Positions 1 through 9,115 of a DNA stretch of 64,000 nucleotides are shown one piece after another. How positions within the stretch are numbered: the first letter of the stretch is position 1; every line of letters starts with the position of its first letter. Below the pieces are notes generated by a model. That model was not told the DNA's origin, did no database searches, and worked only from the letters and a program-made list of their open reading frames with translations. The position numbers were made by a program, and so were the translations under genes. Source of the DNA: Bacteroides eggerthii (GTDB lineage Bacteria; Bacteroidota; Bacteroidia; Bacteroidales; Bacteroidaceae); contig NZ_CP102258.1 of NCBI RefSeq assembly GCF_025146565.1, positions 1,210,001 to 1,274,000 on the forward strand, in the 5' to 3' direction.

Positions 1-34
1 AGTTTGTGTTTATTATGTAGATTTATTAAATGAC

Positions 35-481
35 ATGAAAACAACTGTAAAGACATTTTGGATTAGCATGCTACTGATACTCACTTGTAGTATTAGTGGA
101 AAAGCTGTTGACTTTGCCAAGGTCTGTGTAAAGTCTGCAGAAACTTGCAACGTTTCTGCTACATTGTCTTCATGTTCTTCTACCTCATCCAAAAAAATTA
201 AACAGGAAAGCTCAAAATTTGCAGATACCAGATTCTCATGGACAACAGATGTTGAGTTGGGCACTAAGCCTCTTACTGAAATTTATTCTTCCAACCAGCA
301 GCGTATACGCAGGGTGATTGAAGATAACATTTTCCTCAGAAACATATTCCTGATATTGTCCAACCATGAAAATTTGCTTGTACATGGTCGGACCAAACAA
401 TACTTTTCAGATAAAGACCCGTATTATGCAGTTACGGGCAGTGATTATTATATCTACACGCTTCGGCGGATTTTGATTTAG
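35..481 (+). CDS. Small secreted hypothetical protein
   Basis: I do not recognise this 148-residue protein. Its N-terminus (MKTTVKTFWISMLLILTCSISG) looks like a signal peptide, so it is probably exported. The following 50 residues are rich in Ser, Thr and Cys (five cysteines between about residues 30 and 50), and the C-terminal half is mixed helix-like sequence with no motif I can name. It lies upstream of the TonB/ExbBD operon in the same direction but is separated from it by about 200 bp, so co-transcription is uncertain. The start is the only ATG in front of the hydrophobic leader. A real gene is likely but not certain, because it is short and without recognisable relatives. Confidence 0.55.
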   Translation: MKTTVKTFWISMLLILTCSISGKAVDFAKVCVKSAETCNVSATLSSCSSTSSKKIKQESSKFADTRFSWTTDVELGTKPLTEIYSSNQQRIRRVIEDNIFLRNIFLILSNHENLLVHGRTKQYFSDKDPYYAVTGSDYYIYTLRRILI

Positions 482-683
482 CCGCTAATTCCCTTTTAAT
501 TTCCCCCCCCCCTTCTTCCTTTTGTTTTGAATGGAAGCGGGAGTAGGTGACCTGTTGTGTGCATGTGTGCTGAAATGAGGTTGCAAGGATGATTTACGCC
601 CTATTGGTCCGTAAGAGGGAAGTTATACCCCTACGCTTTATTCTCAAAATCAATTTTAATACCAACAATTAAACTTTTTAATC
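482..683. other. Intergenic leader with C10 homopolymer
   Basis: This gap separates the small hypothetical gene from exbB. It contains a run of ten C at 503-512 in otherwise mixed sequence and is AT-rich just before the exbB start. I see no clear TAnnTTTG promoter box. The promoter of the TonB operon presumably lies here but I cannot place it. Confidence 0.4.
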
Positions 684-1496
684 ATGGAAACAACTCAAAA
701 AAAAGCAGCCTCTTTTAAAGGCATTAGATCCGCCGGTTGGGTAATTGTAATTTGCTTTATCATTGCCGTACTAATCTTTAATTTTGTTCTTGGAAATCCA
801 TCCAACTTCATGAACAATGATCCGAACAACCACCCGTTGCCGGGAAACTTTCTGGGCACTATATATAAAGGTGGGTTTATAGTTCCGGTGATTCAGACTC
901 TTCTGCTTACCGTTATTGCCTTGAGCATCGAACGCTATATTGCTATTCGCGCCGCTTTCGGTAAGGGTTCGTTGGTGAGGTTCGTTGCTAATATCAAAGC
1001 AGCTTTGGCCGCCGGAGATATGAGGAAGGCGCAGGAGATATGCGACACACAGCGTGGTTCTGTAGCCAATGTGGTAAATGCTACTTTGAGGAAATATGCC
1101 GAAATGGAGAGAGAGACGGAACTGACTAAAGACCAGAAACTGCTTGCTATCCAAAAAGAGTTGGAAGAAGCCACTGCCCTGGAGTTGCCGATGATGGAAC
1201 AGAACCTGCCGATTATAGGTACCATCACTACGCTGGGTACATTGATGGGGTTGCTGGGTACAGTCATCGGTATGATTCGTTCCTTTGCTGCTTTGGCCGC
1301 CGGAGGTAGTGCTGACTCTATGGCGCTGTCACAAGGTATTTCCGAGGCTTTGATTAATACTGCTTTCGGTATTTTGACCGGTGCTTTGGCTGTTATCTCC
1401 TATAACTATTATACCAATAAGATTGACAAACTGACGTACAGCCTTGATGAGGTTGGCTTCTCTATCGTGCAGACTTTTGCAGCTACGCATAAATAA
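684..1496 (+). CDS. exbB: ExbB/TolQ/MotA-family proton channel
   Basis: This is an inner-membrane proton-channel subunit of an ExbB-ExbD motor that powers TonB. The 270-residue sequence has an N-terminal membrane segment at about residues 17-36, a second at about 63-82, and the family signature in its C-terminal half (ELPMMEQNLPIIGTITTLG followed by LMGLLGTVIGMI, about residues 167-197). A final membrane segment around 220-235 contains GILTGALAVISYNYY. The gene is first in a tightly spaced run with two exbD genes, tonB, a PstS-like gene and a TPR gene. The motor would energise SusC-type transporters generally, including the one at 54836-58321. The family call is secure; which receptors it serves is inference. 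Confidence 0.93.
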   Translation: METTQKKAASFKGIRSAGWVIVICFIIAVLIFNFVLGNPSNFMNNDPNNHPLPGNFLGTIYKGGFIVPVIQTLLLTVIALSIERYIAIRAAFGKGSLVRFVANIKAALAAGDMRKAQEICDTQRGSVANVVNATLRKYAEMERETELTKDQKLLAIQKELEEATALELPMMEQNLPIIGTITTLGTLMGLLGTVIGMIRSFAALAAGGSADSMALSQGISEALINTAFGILTGALAVISYNYYTNKIDKLTYSLDEVGFSIVQTFAATHK

Positions 1497-1551
1497 ATTG
1501 AATTACGGGGAGTATCCCGATTATTAATTCTCAATTTTTAATTAGATAATT

Positions 1552-2157
1552 ATGGGTAGAGCGAAAATCAAAAAGAAAAGCACGTTCATCGATATGACGG
1601 CCATGAGTGACGTGACTGTATTGTTGCTTACTTTCTTCATGCTGACTTCTACGTTTGTGAAGAAAGAGCCGGTACAGGTAACTACTCCGGCATCTGTATC
1701 CGAGATTAAGATACCGGAAACGAACGTTCTCCAGATATTGGTCGATCCGAACGGGAAAGTGTTTATGAGTTTGGACAAGCAGTCCGACTTACGTAATGTG
1801 CTGGAGGCTATGGGGCAGGAGTACGGAGTGACTTTTACTCCTGAGGAGACGAAGAAGTTCATGCTGGCATCCACTTTCGGAGTGCCGATGAAGAGCATGA
1901 AGAAATTTCTCGACCTGCCGCAAGACCAGCAGGACGCTGTATTAAAGAATGAGGGAATACCTATTGACAGTATCGACAACCAGTTCAAGGCATGGGTGCG
2001 TAACGCGCGTGCCACGAATGCTGATTTGCGTATCGCCATTAAGGGGGATGCCGATACTCCTTATTCCGTAATCAAGAATGTAATGAACTCGCTTCAGGAT
2101 CTTAGGGAGAACAGGTATAACCTGATTACCTCTTTGAAGACCACTGCTGAAGATTAA
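1552..2157 (+). CDS. exbD: ExbD/TolR-family biopolymer transporter (first copy)
   Basis: This 201-residue protein has the ExbD layout: a short basic cytoplasmic N-terminus (MGRAKIKKKSTFIDMTAMSD), one transmembrane helix (VTVLLLTFFMLTSTFV) and a periplasmic domain. The Asp in DMTAMSDVTVLLLTFFM matches the proton-carrying membrane aspartate of the family. At 201 residues it is longer than the classical ExbD of about 140, because of a linker of about 50 residues containing FTPEETKKFMLAS and a DQQDAVL segment. It sits 55 bp after exbB and 14 bp before a second exbD. Paired exbD genes are usual in Bacteroidetes motors. Confidence 0.92.
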   Translation: MGRAKIKKKSTFIDMTAMSDVTVLLLTFFMLTSTFVKKEPVQVTTPASVSEIKIPETNVLQILVDPNGKVFMSLDKQSDLRNVLEAMGQEYGVTFTPEETKKFMLASTFGVPMKSMKKFLDLPQDQQDAVLKNEGIPIDSIDNQFKAWVRNARATNADLRIAIKGDADTPYSVIKNVMNSLQDLRENRYNLITSLKTTAED

Positions 2158-2171
2158 CGAAAGGAGATAGT

Positions 2172-2822
2172 ATGGCTGAAATACAAGAAAGCGGTAATAA
2201 GAAAGGTGGAAAGAACAAGCAAAAGAAGATGACTGTCCGGGTGGATTTTACGCCGATGGTGGACATGAATATGTTGCTGATCACTTTCTTCATGCTGTGT
2301 ACTTCACTGAGCAAACCTCAGACGATGGAGATAAGCATGCCGAGCAATGATAAGAATATCACCGAAGAGCAGCAGACCAAAGTGAAAGCGTCGCAGGCAA
2401 TCACGCTGTTGCTGGGAGACAGTGATAAATTGTACTATTACGATGGAGAGCCCAACTATAAGGATTATACTTCGCTGAAAGAGACTTCTTACCAAGCGGA
2501 TGGTCTGAGGGCTATGCTTCTGCAACGTAATAGGACTGCTGTAAATGAGGTGAACAAACTGAAACAGCAGAAACTGGAACTTAAAATATCAGAAGATGAC
2601 TTCAGAAAACAGCTTTCCGAGATAAAGAGTGGGAAGGACACGCCGACAGTCATCATCAAGGCTACCGATGCAGCCTCGTATAAAAACCTGATTGATGCTC
2701 TTGATGAAATGCAGATATGTAATATAGGCAAGTATGTGATAACGGACATAGCCGATGCCGATCAGTTCCTGATAAAGAACTATGAAAGCAAAGGGGAACT
2801 GTCGCAGAATATTGCCGAATAA
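2172..2822 (+). CDS. exbD: ExbD/TolR-family biopolymer transporter (second copy)
   Basis: This is the second ExbD of the operon, 216 residues. The basic N-terminus (KKGGKNKQKKMTVRVDFTP) leads into MVDMNMLLITFFMLCTSL, the single membrane helix with the conserved Asp. The periplasmic region contains a charged stretch (EVNKLKQQKLELKISEDDF) and ends in a TolR-like fold (TPTVIIKATDAASYKNLIDALDEM written in two overlapping strands). The two ExbD proteins are clearly diverged from each other, which suggests a heteromeric motor and not a recent duplication. It lies 14 bp after the first exbD and 22 bp before tonB. Confidence 0.92.
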   Translation: MAEIQESGNKKGGKNKQKKMTVRVDFTPMVDMNMLLITFFMLCTSLSKPQTMEISMPSNDKNITEEQQTKVKASQAITLLLGDSDKLYYYDGEPNYKDYTSLKETSYQADGLRAMLLQRNRTAVNEVNKLKQQKLELKISEDDFRKQLSEIKSGKDTPTVIIKATDAASYKNLIDALDEMQICNIGKYVITDIADADQFLIKNYESKGELSQNIAE

Positions 2823-2844
2823 TAACACCTAAAAACAGAAGAAT

Positions 2845-3660
2845 ATGGCTAAAGTAGATTTAAGTTCTTTGGAATGGTGTGACCTGATATTCAGCGGCAA
2901 GAATAAGGCGTACGGCGCCTATAAGATGCGTGAAGACTCTCCGCGCCGCCACAACATAGCTGTGATATTGGTGATAGTGATAGCCTTGATAGGTTTCAGC
3001 ATTCCGACCCTGATAAAGATGGCGACTCCAAAGCAGAAAGAGGTGATGACCGAAGTGACCACCCTGTCGCAATTGGAAGAACCGGAAGTAAAGCAGGAAG
3101 AGATGAAACGTGTGGAGCCTGTTGCACCACCGCCACCGGCATTGAAGAGTTCTATCAAGTTTACTGCTCCGGTCATCAAGAAGGATGAAGAGGTGAGGGA
3201 TGAAGATGAAATTAAAAGTCAGACCGAGCTGACGGAAACGAAAGTAGCTATCTCCATCGCCGATGTGAAAGGCAATGACGAAGCTAATGGCAAGGATATT
3301 GCCGATCTGAAACAGGTGGTGACGCAAGCTCCGGAGGAGGAAGAGAAGGTGTTCGACATGGTAGAGCAGATGCCGACGTTTCCCGGCGGGACCAATGAGT
3401 TGATGAAATATATCGCCGACCATTTGAAATACCCGACGATTGCGCAGGAAAACGGTGTGGAGGGACGGGTGATCTGCCAGTTTGTGGTTAGCAGTGACGG
3501 TAGAGTACGGGATGCTAAAGTTGTAAAGACGCTGGATCCTTACTGTGACAAGGAAGCTATCCGCGTAATTATGTCAATGCCTAAGTGGATACCGGGCAAA
3601 CAAAATGGCAAGGCGGTTTCTGTGAAGTATACGGTTCCTATTGTCTTTAGATTACAATAA
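2845..3660 (+). CDS. tonB: TonB energy transducer
   Basis: This 271-residue protein is a TonB-family energy transducer. A cytoplasmic N-terminus (DLIFSGKNKAYGAYKMRED, the typical Bacteroidetes start) precedes one membrane helix at about residues 36-55 (NIAVILVIVIALIGFSIPTL). A periplasmic Glu/Lys/Pro-rich linker with VEPVAPPPPALK follows. The C-terminal TonB domain covers about residues 175-271 and has MPTFPGGTNELMKYIADHLKYP and the closing GKAVSVKYTVPIVFRLQ. It contacts TonB boxes of SusC-type receptors and transmits the proton-motive force. It is the fourth gene of the motor operon. Confidence 0.95.
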   Translation: MAKVDLSSLEWCDLIFSGKNKAYGAYKMREDSPRRHNIAVILVIVIALIGFSIPTLIKMATPKQKEVMTEVTTLSQLEEPEVKQEEMKRVEPVAPPPPALKSSIKFTAPVIKKDEEVRDEDEIKSQTELTETKVAISIADVKGNDEANGKDIADLKQVVTQAPEEEEKVFDMVEQMPTFPGGTNELMKYIADHLKYPTIAQENGVEGRVICQFVVSSDGRVRDAKVVKTLDPYCDKEAIRVIMSMPKWIPGKQNGKAVSVKYTVPIVFRLQ

Positions 3661-3672
3661 ATAGCACGTGTT

Positions 3673-4623
3673 ATGAAAATGGTGAAACTGCTTCAGCTTT
3701 CAGGATTGATAGTAATGCTGGCCTTTATATCTGCCTGTCGCCATAAGCCTAAAGACGGCTTGACGGATACCTATACTTCCGGCGTCATAGCAATTGCTGC
3801 CGACGAAAGTTTCCGGCCGATTGTGCAGGAAGAGATAGATGTATTCGAGGGATTGTTTCCTCTGGCGGGAATTGTGCCCCGTTATGTGACGGAAGTAGAA
3901 GCTATCAACCTTTTGCTCAAGGATAGTCTGCGGTTGGCGATAACCAGCCGCAGGCTGACTCCGGAGGAGATGGGCTCTTTCAACAGTAGGAAGTTCTTTC
4001 CGCAAGAGATAAAGATTGCGACGGATGGGCTTGCGTTAATAACGAATCGGGGCAATCCGGACACATTGATTGGAGTGAAAGATTTTCGCCGTATTCTTAC
4101 CGGGGAAGCCGGACAGTGGAAAGATATTTATCCCTCATCCCGTTTGGGGGATATTCACCTGGTATTCGATAATAAGAATTCCAGCACCGTACGTTTTGCT
4201 GTGGACTCTATCGCTAAGGGAGCGCCGCTTTCGACTCGGGTGAAAGCGTTAAAGACGAATAAGGAAGTTATTGATTACGTGGCACGTACACCGGACGCAA
4301 TGGGAGTTATCGGAGTGAACTGGTTGAGTGACCGTAACGATACTACCGGACTTTCTTTCAGCAGAGAGGTACGGGTTATGTCCGTCAGTGCTGCCGATAA
4401 GGCCACGCCGGCAAACAGCTACAAGCCTTATCAGGCGTATCTGTTTTATGGTGATTATCCACTGGCACGTAGTATTTATGTATTACTGAATGATCCGAGA
4501 AGTGCTCTTCCTTGGGGCTTCGCTTCTTTCCTTGCTTCCGACCGGGGACAGCGGATCATTTTGAAGTCGGGATTAGTGCCCGCCACCCAACCGGTGCGTG
4601 TGGTAAACGTCAAAGATGAATAA
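3673..4623 (+). CDS. PstS-like substrate-binding lipoprotein
   Basis: This 316-residue protein has a lipoprotein signal (LSGLIVMLAFISACRHKPKD, Cys at about residue 22). It carries a PstS-like periplasmic binding domain with a typical phosphate-binding-protein pattern, including LAITSRRLTPEEM, LITNRGNPDTL, FRRILTGEAGQWKDI and VFDNKNSSTVRFAVDS. No permease or ATPase gene follows, so it is not part of a complete Pst transporter. Its position between tonB and a TPR gene, 12 bp after tonB, is a conserved Bacteroidetes arrangement as far as I recall, and suggests a role tied to the TonB motor. The ligand is unknown. Confidence 0.85.
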   Translation: MKMVKLLQLSGLIVMLAFISACRHKPKDGLTDTYTSGVIAIAADESFRPIVQEEIDVFEGLFPLAGIVPRYVTEVEAINLLLKDSLRLAITSRRLTPEEMGSFNSRKFFPQEIKIATDGLALITNRGNPDTLIGVKDFRRILTGEAGQWKDIYPSSRLGDIHLVFDNKNSSTVRFAVDSIAKGAPLSTRVKALKTNKEVIDYVARTPDAMGVIGVNWLSDRNDTTGLSFSREVRVMSVSAADKATPANSYKPYQAYLFYGDYPLARSIYVLLNDPRSALPWGFASFLASDRGQRIILKSGLVPATQPVRVVNVKDE

Positions 4624-4640
4624 CTAAAATGGAAGCTAAC

Positions 4641-6074
4641 ATGAAACGTAAATTATTATTATGTATGGGAGCGATGCTGCTTGCCGGTACGCTTGCCGCA
4701 CAGGTGCCTGTTCCAGAGTGGGAGACAGGGGTAGAGCAAATAAAAAGCCTGATAAAGACAGATCCCGGACAGGCATCTGCAACTGCCGGGGAGTTATTGA
4801 AAGGAAAAAACAAGAAGAACGTATCACTCATCATCTCCATAGCCCGCGCCTATCTGAATGTAGGCAAGCTGCCGGAGGCGGAGAGTTATCTGAAAATGGC
4901 TCAGAAAGTGGATAAGAAAGATGCGGGCGTGTCCGTTTTGGAGGGAGACATTGCCCTTGCTCAGAAAGATGTAGGGCGTGCCTGCCAATTTTACGAACAG
5001 GCTATCTATTTTAATCCGGACTGTAAAGAGGCTTATCTGAAATATGCCCGGGCTTATAGATCTGCCAGCCCATCGCAGGCCATTGACAAACTGCAACAAC
5101 TGAAGGCGTTGGCTCCCGACTTTTTGGAGGCGGACAAGGAGCTTGCCGGAGTGTATTATGCAACCAACCGTTTCGGTAAAGCAGCCGAGACTTATGCTAA
5201 ATTCATAGATACCCCTGTTGCTACGGAGGATGATATCTTGAAATATGCGTTTGCCCTGTTCCTGAACCATGATTTTGAAAAATCGCTGGAGGTGGTCCAG
5301 AAAGGGTTGCAGAAGAACGGACGACATGCTGCGTTTAATCGTCTGGCTATGTACAACTATACCGACTTGAAACGTTATGATGAAGCCGAAAAAGCGGCAA
5401 ATGATTTTTTCAATGCCTCGGACAATGCCGATTACTCCTATTTGGATTACCGGTATTACGGTGCTTTGCTGAGTGCTTTGAAGAAGTATGACCGCGCCAT
5501 TGTGGAATATGGAAAGGCGCTCGAAAAGGATAGCAGCCAGATTGATGTCTGGCGTGAAATAGCAGATGCTTATGAGTTGAAAAACGATTACGCACAGGCT
5601 ATTGCTGCCTATCAAAAATATTATGATACTTTAAGTCAAGATAAAAAGACGCCTGAGGCACTATTCCAACTTGGGCGTCTCTATTATGGTCAGGGCACAT
5701 CTCAGGATACTCTTACCGTTCAGCCAGCCGATCGTATGACGGCATTACAGGCTGCGGACTCTGTGTTTGCGCTGGTAGCCCGGCAAGCTCCTGACAGCTA
5801 CTTGGGCGATATGTGGCGTGCCCGCACTCACTCTGCCATGGACCCGGAGACAACCGAGGGCCTGGCAAAGCCTTATTATGAAAAGGTAGCGGACATGCTG
5901 TTGGCAAAGAACGAGCCGAGGTATAACTCTGCATTGATTGAATGTTACAGTTATCTGGGATATTACTATCTGTTGAAGAGTGATTATTCGGTTTCAAAAG
6001 AGTATTGGAATAAAATTCTGGCTATCGACCCCACCAATGCCACTGCTAAAAAGGCATTGGACGGCATCAAATAG
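4641..6074 (+). CDS. Secreted TPR-repeat protein
   Basis: This protein of about 477 residues is built almost entirely of tetratricopeptide repeats after a signal peptide (MKRKLLLCMGAMLLAGTLAAQ). Repeats are visible as KLPEAESYLKMAQKVDKKD, GRACQFYEQAIYFNPDCKE, RYDEAEKAANDFFNASDNAD, KYDRAIVEYGKALEKDSSQ, DYAQAIAAYQKYYDTLSQD and the last KSDYSVSKEYWNKILAIDP. I place the start at the second Met because it begins directly with the signal peptide; an ATG four codons upstream is the alternative. It is the last gene of the TonB operon and probably a periplasmic scaffold. A terminator follows. Confidence 0.88.
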   Translation: MKRKLLLCMGAMLLAGTLAAQVPVPEWETGVEQIKSLIKTDPGQASATAGELLKGKNKKNVSLIISIARAYLNVGKLPEAESYLKMAQKVDKKDAGVSVLEGDIALAQKDVGRACQFYEQAIYFNPDCKEAYLKYARAYRSASPSQAIDKLQQLKALAPDFLEADKELAGVYYATNRFGKAAETYAKFIDTPVATEDDILKYAFALFLNHDFEKSLEVVQKGLQKNGRHAAFNRLAMYNYTDLKRYDEAEKAANDFFNASDNADYSYLDYRYYGALLSALKKYDRAIVEYGKALEKDSSQIDVWREIADAYELKNDYAQAIAAYQKYYDTLSQDKKTPEALFQLGRLYYGQGTSQDTLTVQPADRMTALQAADSVFALVARQAPDSYLGDMWRARTHSAMDPETTEGLAKPYYEKVADMLLAKNEPRYNSALIECYSYLGYYYLLKSDYSVSKEYWNKILAIDPTNATAKKALDGIK

Positions 6075-6100
6075 CAATAATTTTAGTTGTTTGTCGTGTC

Positions 6101-6142
6101 GGGAGGAGTGGAGAGTGATTCTTAGCTCCTTCCATTTTTTTT
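6101..6142 (+). terminator. Rho-independent terminator of the TonB operon
   Basis: A hairpin with arms GGGAGGAG and CTCCTTCC (one G-T pair) is followed by A and eight T. It lies 27 bp after the TPR stop codon and is oriented to stop plus-strand transcription. Confidence 0.7.
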
Positions 6143-6149
6143 GAGAAAT

Positions 6150-6178
6150 AAAAAAAGACCGCTGGATTAGCGATCTTC
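6150..6178 (-). terminator. Terminator of the initiator tRNA
   Basis: Arms AAGACCGCT and AGCGATCTT form a hairpin with one imperfect pair. On the minus strand it is followed by seven T. It lies 6 nt beyond the tRNA 3' end and is correctly oriented for it. Confidence 0.7.
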
Positions 6179-6183
6179 TTTAG

Positions 6184-6256
<73 letters not shown>

Positions 6257-6270
6257 ATGTTTTGTGGGTG

Positions 6271-6301
6271 CAAAGGTACGGCTTTTATTGGAATCTGCAA
6301 A
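6271..6301 (-). promoter_or_regulatory. Housekeeping promoter of the tRNA
   Basis: On the minus strand TTTG is followed by 19 nt and then TACCTTTG. This is a perfect match to the Bacteroides primary-sigma promoter (-33 TTTG, -7 TAnnTTTG). The -7 box ends 15 nt before the tRNA 5' end. It is a useful in-window contrast to the ECF-type promoters of the polysaccharide locus. Confidence 0.85.
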
Positions 6302-6380
6302 TAATATCTGAATTATTTTTCATAAAAGATGCAGGCTTTTGTGTAATCTGTTGATAAATAATATAATAAAACAGATTTTT

Positions 6381-9074
6381 TTATTCCTTTAATAGCTTAA
6401 CTTTGCAACCGATTGGTGCTTCGTACTTTACTTCTATCTTGTCACCGACTTTTTTCCATTCCACTGTAAGCCTACCGTAAAGTAATTCGGTAGAGGCTTT
6501 CACATATTGAAGGTCGCCTACTGTACGGGGGGATAGAATAACTTCGCTCATTCCCGGTTTGGCACTTCGTATACCCGCTAAACTTTTGAAAAACCATTCG
6601 TCTATTTGACCCATCATGAAATGATTCCATGATGAACCTTGGCGAGGATCCCACTGCTCGGTGAGAGTTGTAGCGCCAAACTTTTGCTGGAAACCATAAC
6701 CGGGCACATCTTCATGATTGTGCATTGTGTACATTAGCTCGTCCAACCCATTCTCGGCTAATGTTTGGAAGAGGTAGCGGTTCCCTACATCACCTGTTGT
6801 CAGGTGATTTCCGTTTTTCTTGATGTCGGCTATCAAATTATTGAGTACAGCTTTTTCATCACCTTCGGGTGTCAGTCCTAAATAGAGTGGGAGCGATAGC
6901 GAACACTGACTGCCTGTACCATATGTTTTTTTCTCTTCTTGATAGAACTTCTCATTGAAAGCGTTGCGGATTTCGGTTGCTAAATTGGTAAAGTAGATTT
7001 CATCGTAGTTGTTACCTACCATTTGAGCTGCCCTGATCATGTATTTTACTATCATGTAATAATGTGCTGTGGCTACTAACGGTACCGGTGTGTTGCGTGA
7101 GAATCCGGCACGAAAATTGCCATAGTCGTACCAATCACCTAACCCGAAAGAGAGAATGTGTCCTTCGGCGCGTGTTGCTAAATAATCAACATAACGGGAC
7201 ATGTTCTTGTAATAGGTGTGGATGAGTGAGTCATCACCATAAAAATCATAATACATGAAAGGAAGCACCACCAGCGTGCATCCCCATTCGGGAGACTCAG
7301 CGAAGTCGTCCATGCCTTTTCCCTGAAAGTAGACATATTCGGGGGCGGTGGTAGGTACTGCTCCATTGGGATGCTGGGCATCGGCTATGTTTTGTAGAGT
7401 CTGCGGGATGAATCCTGTTAAATCATAGTTGAACAGTAAGCCGGGGCCATTGAGATGGTCCTGTTCCAGCCATCCCAATTTTTCGCGATGTGGGCAGTCG
7501 GTAAATACTCCTTGCATGTTACTTCTTACGGCTTTCTCTATCAAACGGTGTGCACCATTAAAGATGGAATTGGAACATTCAAAAGTTGATACCTTGGGAG
7601 TTGAGTTGTATACAAAACATGAACGTATTTTTTTGATAACCGGGAGCTTCTGAGGATTCTTCTCACCTTGCATCGTAGCACCCTCTATTTGGATGTATCG
7701 AAATCCATAGTAGGAGAAGCGTGGATGCCAGGTTTCTTCACCGTCGCCTTTCAATGTGTATTGATAGTAATGTTGACGACCTGTTTGGCGTTGATTGCAG
7801 GCTCCTTCAGGTGTCAATGCCTCTGCGACCAATAATGTTACTGTCTGCCCTTTCTTTCCTTTAACTGTGATTTCGGGAAATCCGGCAAGGTTCTGCCCCA
7901 TATCCAGTACTATGGCCGAGGCGTCTACCTTACGTTTGGTAGATTTGGACGCAGCGGCCAGCAGGGAGTCAGGCAGATGAGTGGCGGATATTGGCGAGTA
8001 GTGTTCCATAATAGCTACGGGAGCTGCTATTTGCGGACGCAACACACCTTTGGGCCCTTCTTGAACTACTACTTGGTTCCAAAGTGTATCATTAAACTTA
8101 GCCATGTTCCACCCTTTTTGTTCTTGTCGGGCATCGTAATCTTCCCCTCCGTAAATACAGTTGAATGTAACAGGACTGAAGTCGTATTTCCATGTTTTGT
8201 CCGATGCTACTGTCTGTGATGTCCCATCTTCGTAGTGAATGGTGAGTTGCAGGCGTACGGTAGGAGGGCCGAAACTGATGAGTAGCTTGCGGTAACGACC
8301 TCCTTGTACATTGTAGAAGCCATTACCCAGCAGCACTCCGATAGCGTTATTGCCTTTTTGAAGCAGTGTGGTTACATCGTAAGTATTATACCACACAGAT
8401 TTGTCATAATCGGAGATAAGAGGAGTAAACTCGCTGTTGCCTACTTTCTTGCCATTGATAGACAGCTCATAAAGACCAAGACCGCAAATATTCACCACAG
8501 CTTGTTTTACTTTCTTTTGTTGCGAGGTAAAAGTGGTGCGCACATAGATGCTCTTACGTGAAAGGGAGTCGGCTGCTGCCCAGGCTGCTTTCACCGTTTC
8601 TTTTTTCATTTCGCTGCCATGAAATATACGGCCTTCCGGAGTGTGGGCATCTGCCTTGGTGATGGCGCCAATCCAGCGGCTTTCACCAAAAGATGCTTTT
8701 ACGTTTGTGATGATGAAACGTCCTTTATCGCTCCATGACGAAGGTTCATCGCTTTTATTCCAAACACGTACACGCCAGTTATAATCTCCCACCGGCAGTG
8801 TTTTGATTTTCACCAATTGGCTCTGTTTGCTCTGTACCTTCCCAGTGTGGAAAACCATCTCGCCACTTATGCGATTTGTTACTTTCAATTCGTAGGAAGT
8901 CTGTACTTCGGTATTGTCCGAGGAGATCATTTGCCATCCCAACCGGGGCGTTCGGGTGGTCACTACGAGCCCGCTCCGCATTTCTGCAGTGATCCGGGTT
9001 AAATCAATATTTGCCGCTTGCAGGGAGCAGGCGGCAAATAAGAGAAACATGGAGAATAGTCTTCGAATATTCAT
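6381..9074 (-). CDS. GH78 alpha-L-rhamnosidase
   Basis: This 897-residue secreted enzyme (signal peptide MNIRRLFSMFLLFAACSLQA) has the full GH78 layout. It starts with an N-terminal fibronectin-like domain (TPRLGWQMISS), continues with carbohydrate-binding beta domains (ICGLGLYELSINGKKVG, NAIGVLLGNGFY) and an alpha/alpha six-hairpin catalytic domain from about residue 490, and ends in a beta-domain. Catalytic candidates are Asp526 and Glu531 in TDCPHREKLGW and Glu806 in TLTEQWDPRQGSSWNHFMMG. It would remove terminal alpha-L-rhamnose; RG-II has such residues in side chains A, B and C, and the sequence does not tell which is the target. It is the last gene of the minus-strand GH43 / GH143-GH142 / GH78 unit, 41 bp after GH143-GH142. 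Confidence 0.92.
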   Translation of the reverse strand: MNIRRLFSMFLLFAACSLQAANIDLTRITAEMRSGLVVTTRTPRLGWQMISSDNTEVQTSYELKVTNRISGEMVFHTGKVQSKQSQLVKIKTLPVGDYNWRVRVWNKSDEPSSWSDKGRFIITNVKASFGESRWIGAITKADAHTPEGRIFHGSEMKKETVKAAWAAADSLSRKSIYVRTTFTSQQKKVKQAVVNICGLGLYELSINGKKVGNSEFTPLISDYDKSVWYNTYDVTTLLQKGNNAIGVLLGNGFYNVQGGRYRKLLISFGPPTVRLQLTIHYEDGTSQTVASDKTWKYDFSPVTFNCIYGGEDYDARQEQKGWNMAKFNDTLWNQVVVQEGPKGVLRPQIAAPVAIMEHYSPISATHLPDSLLAAASKSTKRKVDASAIVLDMGQNLAGFPEITVKGKKGQTVTLLVAEALTPEGACNQRQTGRQHYYQYTLKGDGEETWHPRFSYYGFRYIQIEGATMQGEKNPQKLPVIKKIRSCFVYNSTPKVSTFECSNSIFNGAHRLIEKAVRSNMQGVFTDCPHREKLGWLEQDHLNGPGLLFNYDLTGFIPQTLQNIADAQHPNGAVPTTAPEYVYFQGKGMDDFAESPEWGCTLVVLPFMYYDFYGDDSLIHTYYKNMSRYVDYLATRAEGHILSFGLGDWYDYGNFRAGFSRNTPVPLVATAHYYMIVKYMIRAAQMVGNNYDEIYFTNLATEIRNAFNEKFYQEEKKTYGTGSQCSLSLPLYLGLTPEGDEKAVLNNLIADIKKNGNHLTTGDVGNRYLFQTLAENGLDELMYTMHNHEDVPGYGFQQKFGATTLTEQWDPRQGSSWNHFMMGQIDEWFFKSLAGIRSAKPGMSEVILSPRTVGDLQYVKASTELLYGRLTVEWKKVGDKIEVKYEAPIGCKVKLLKE

Positions 9075-9115
9075 AGAATGAAGGACATAATATTATATTT
9101 TGATTGATATAGCCG

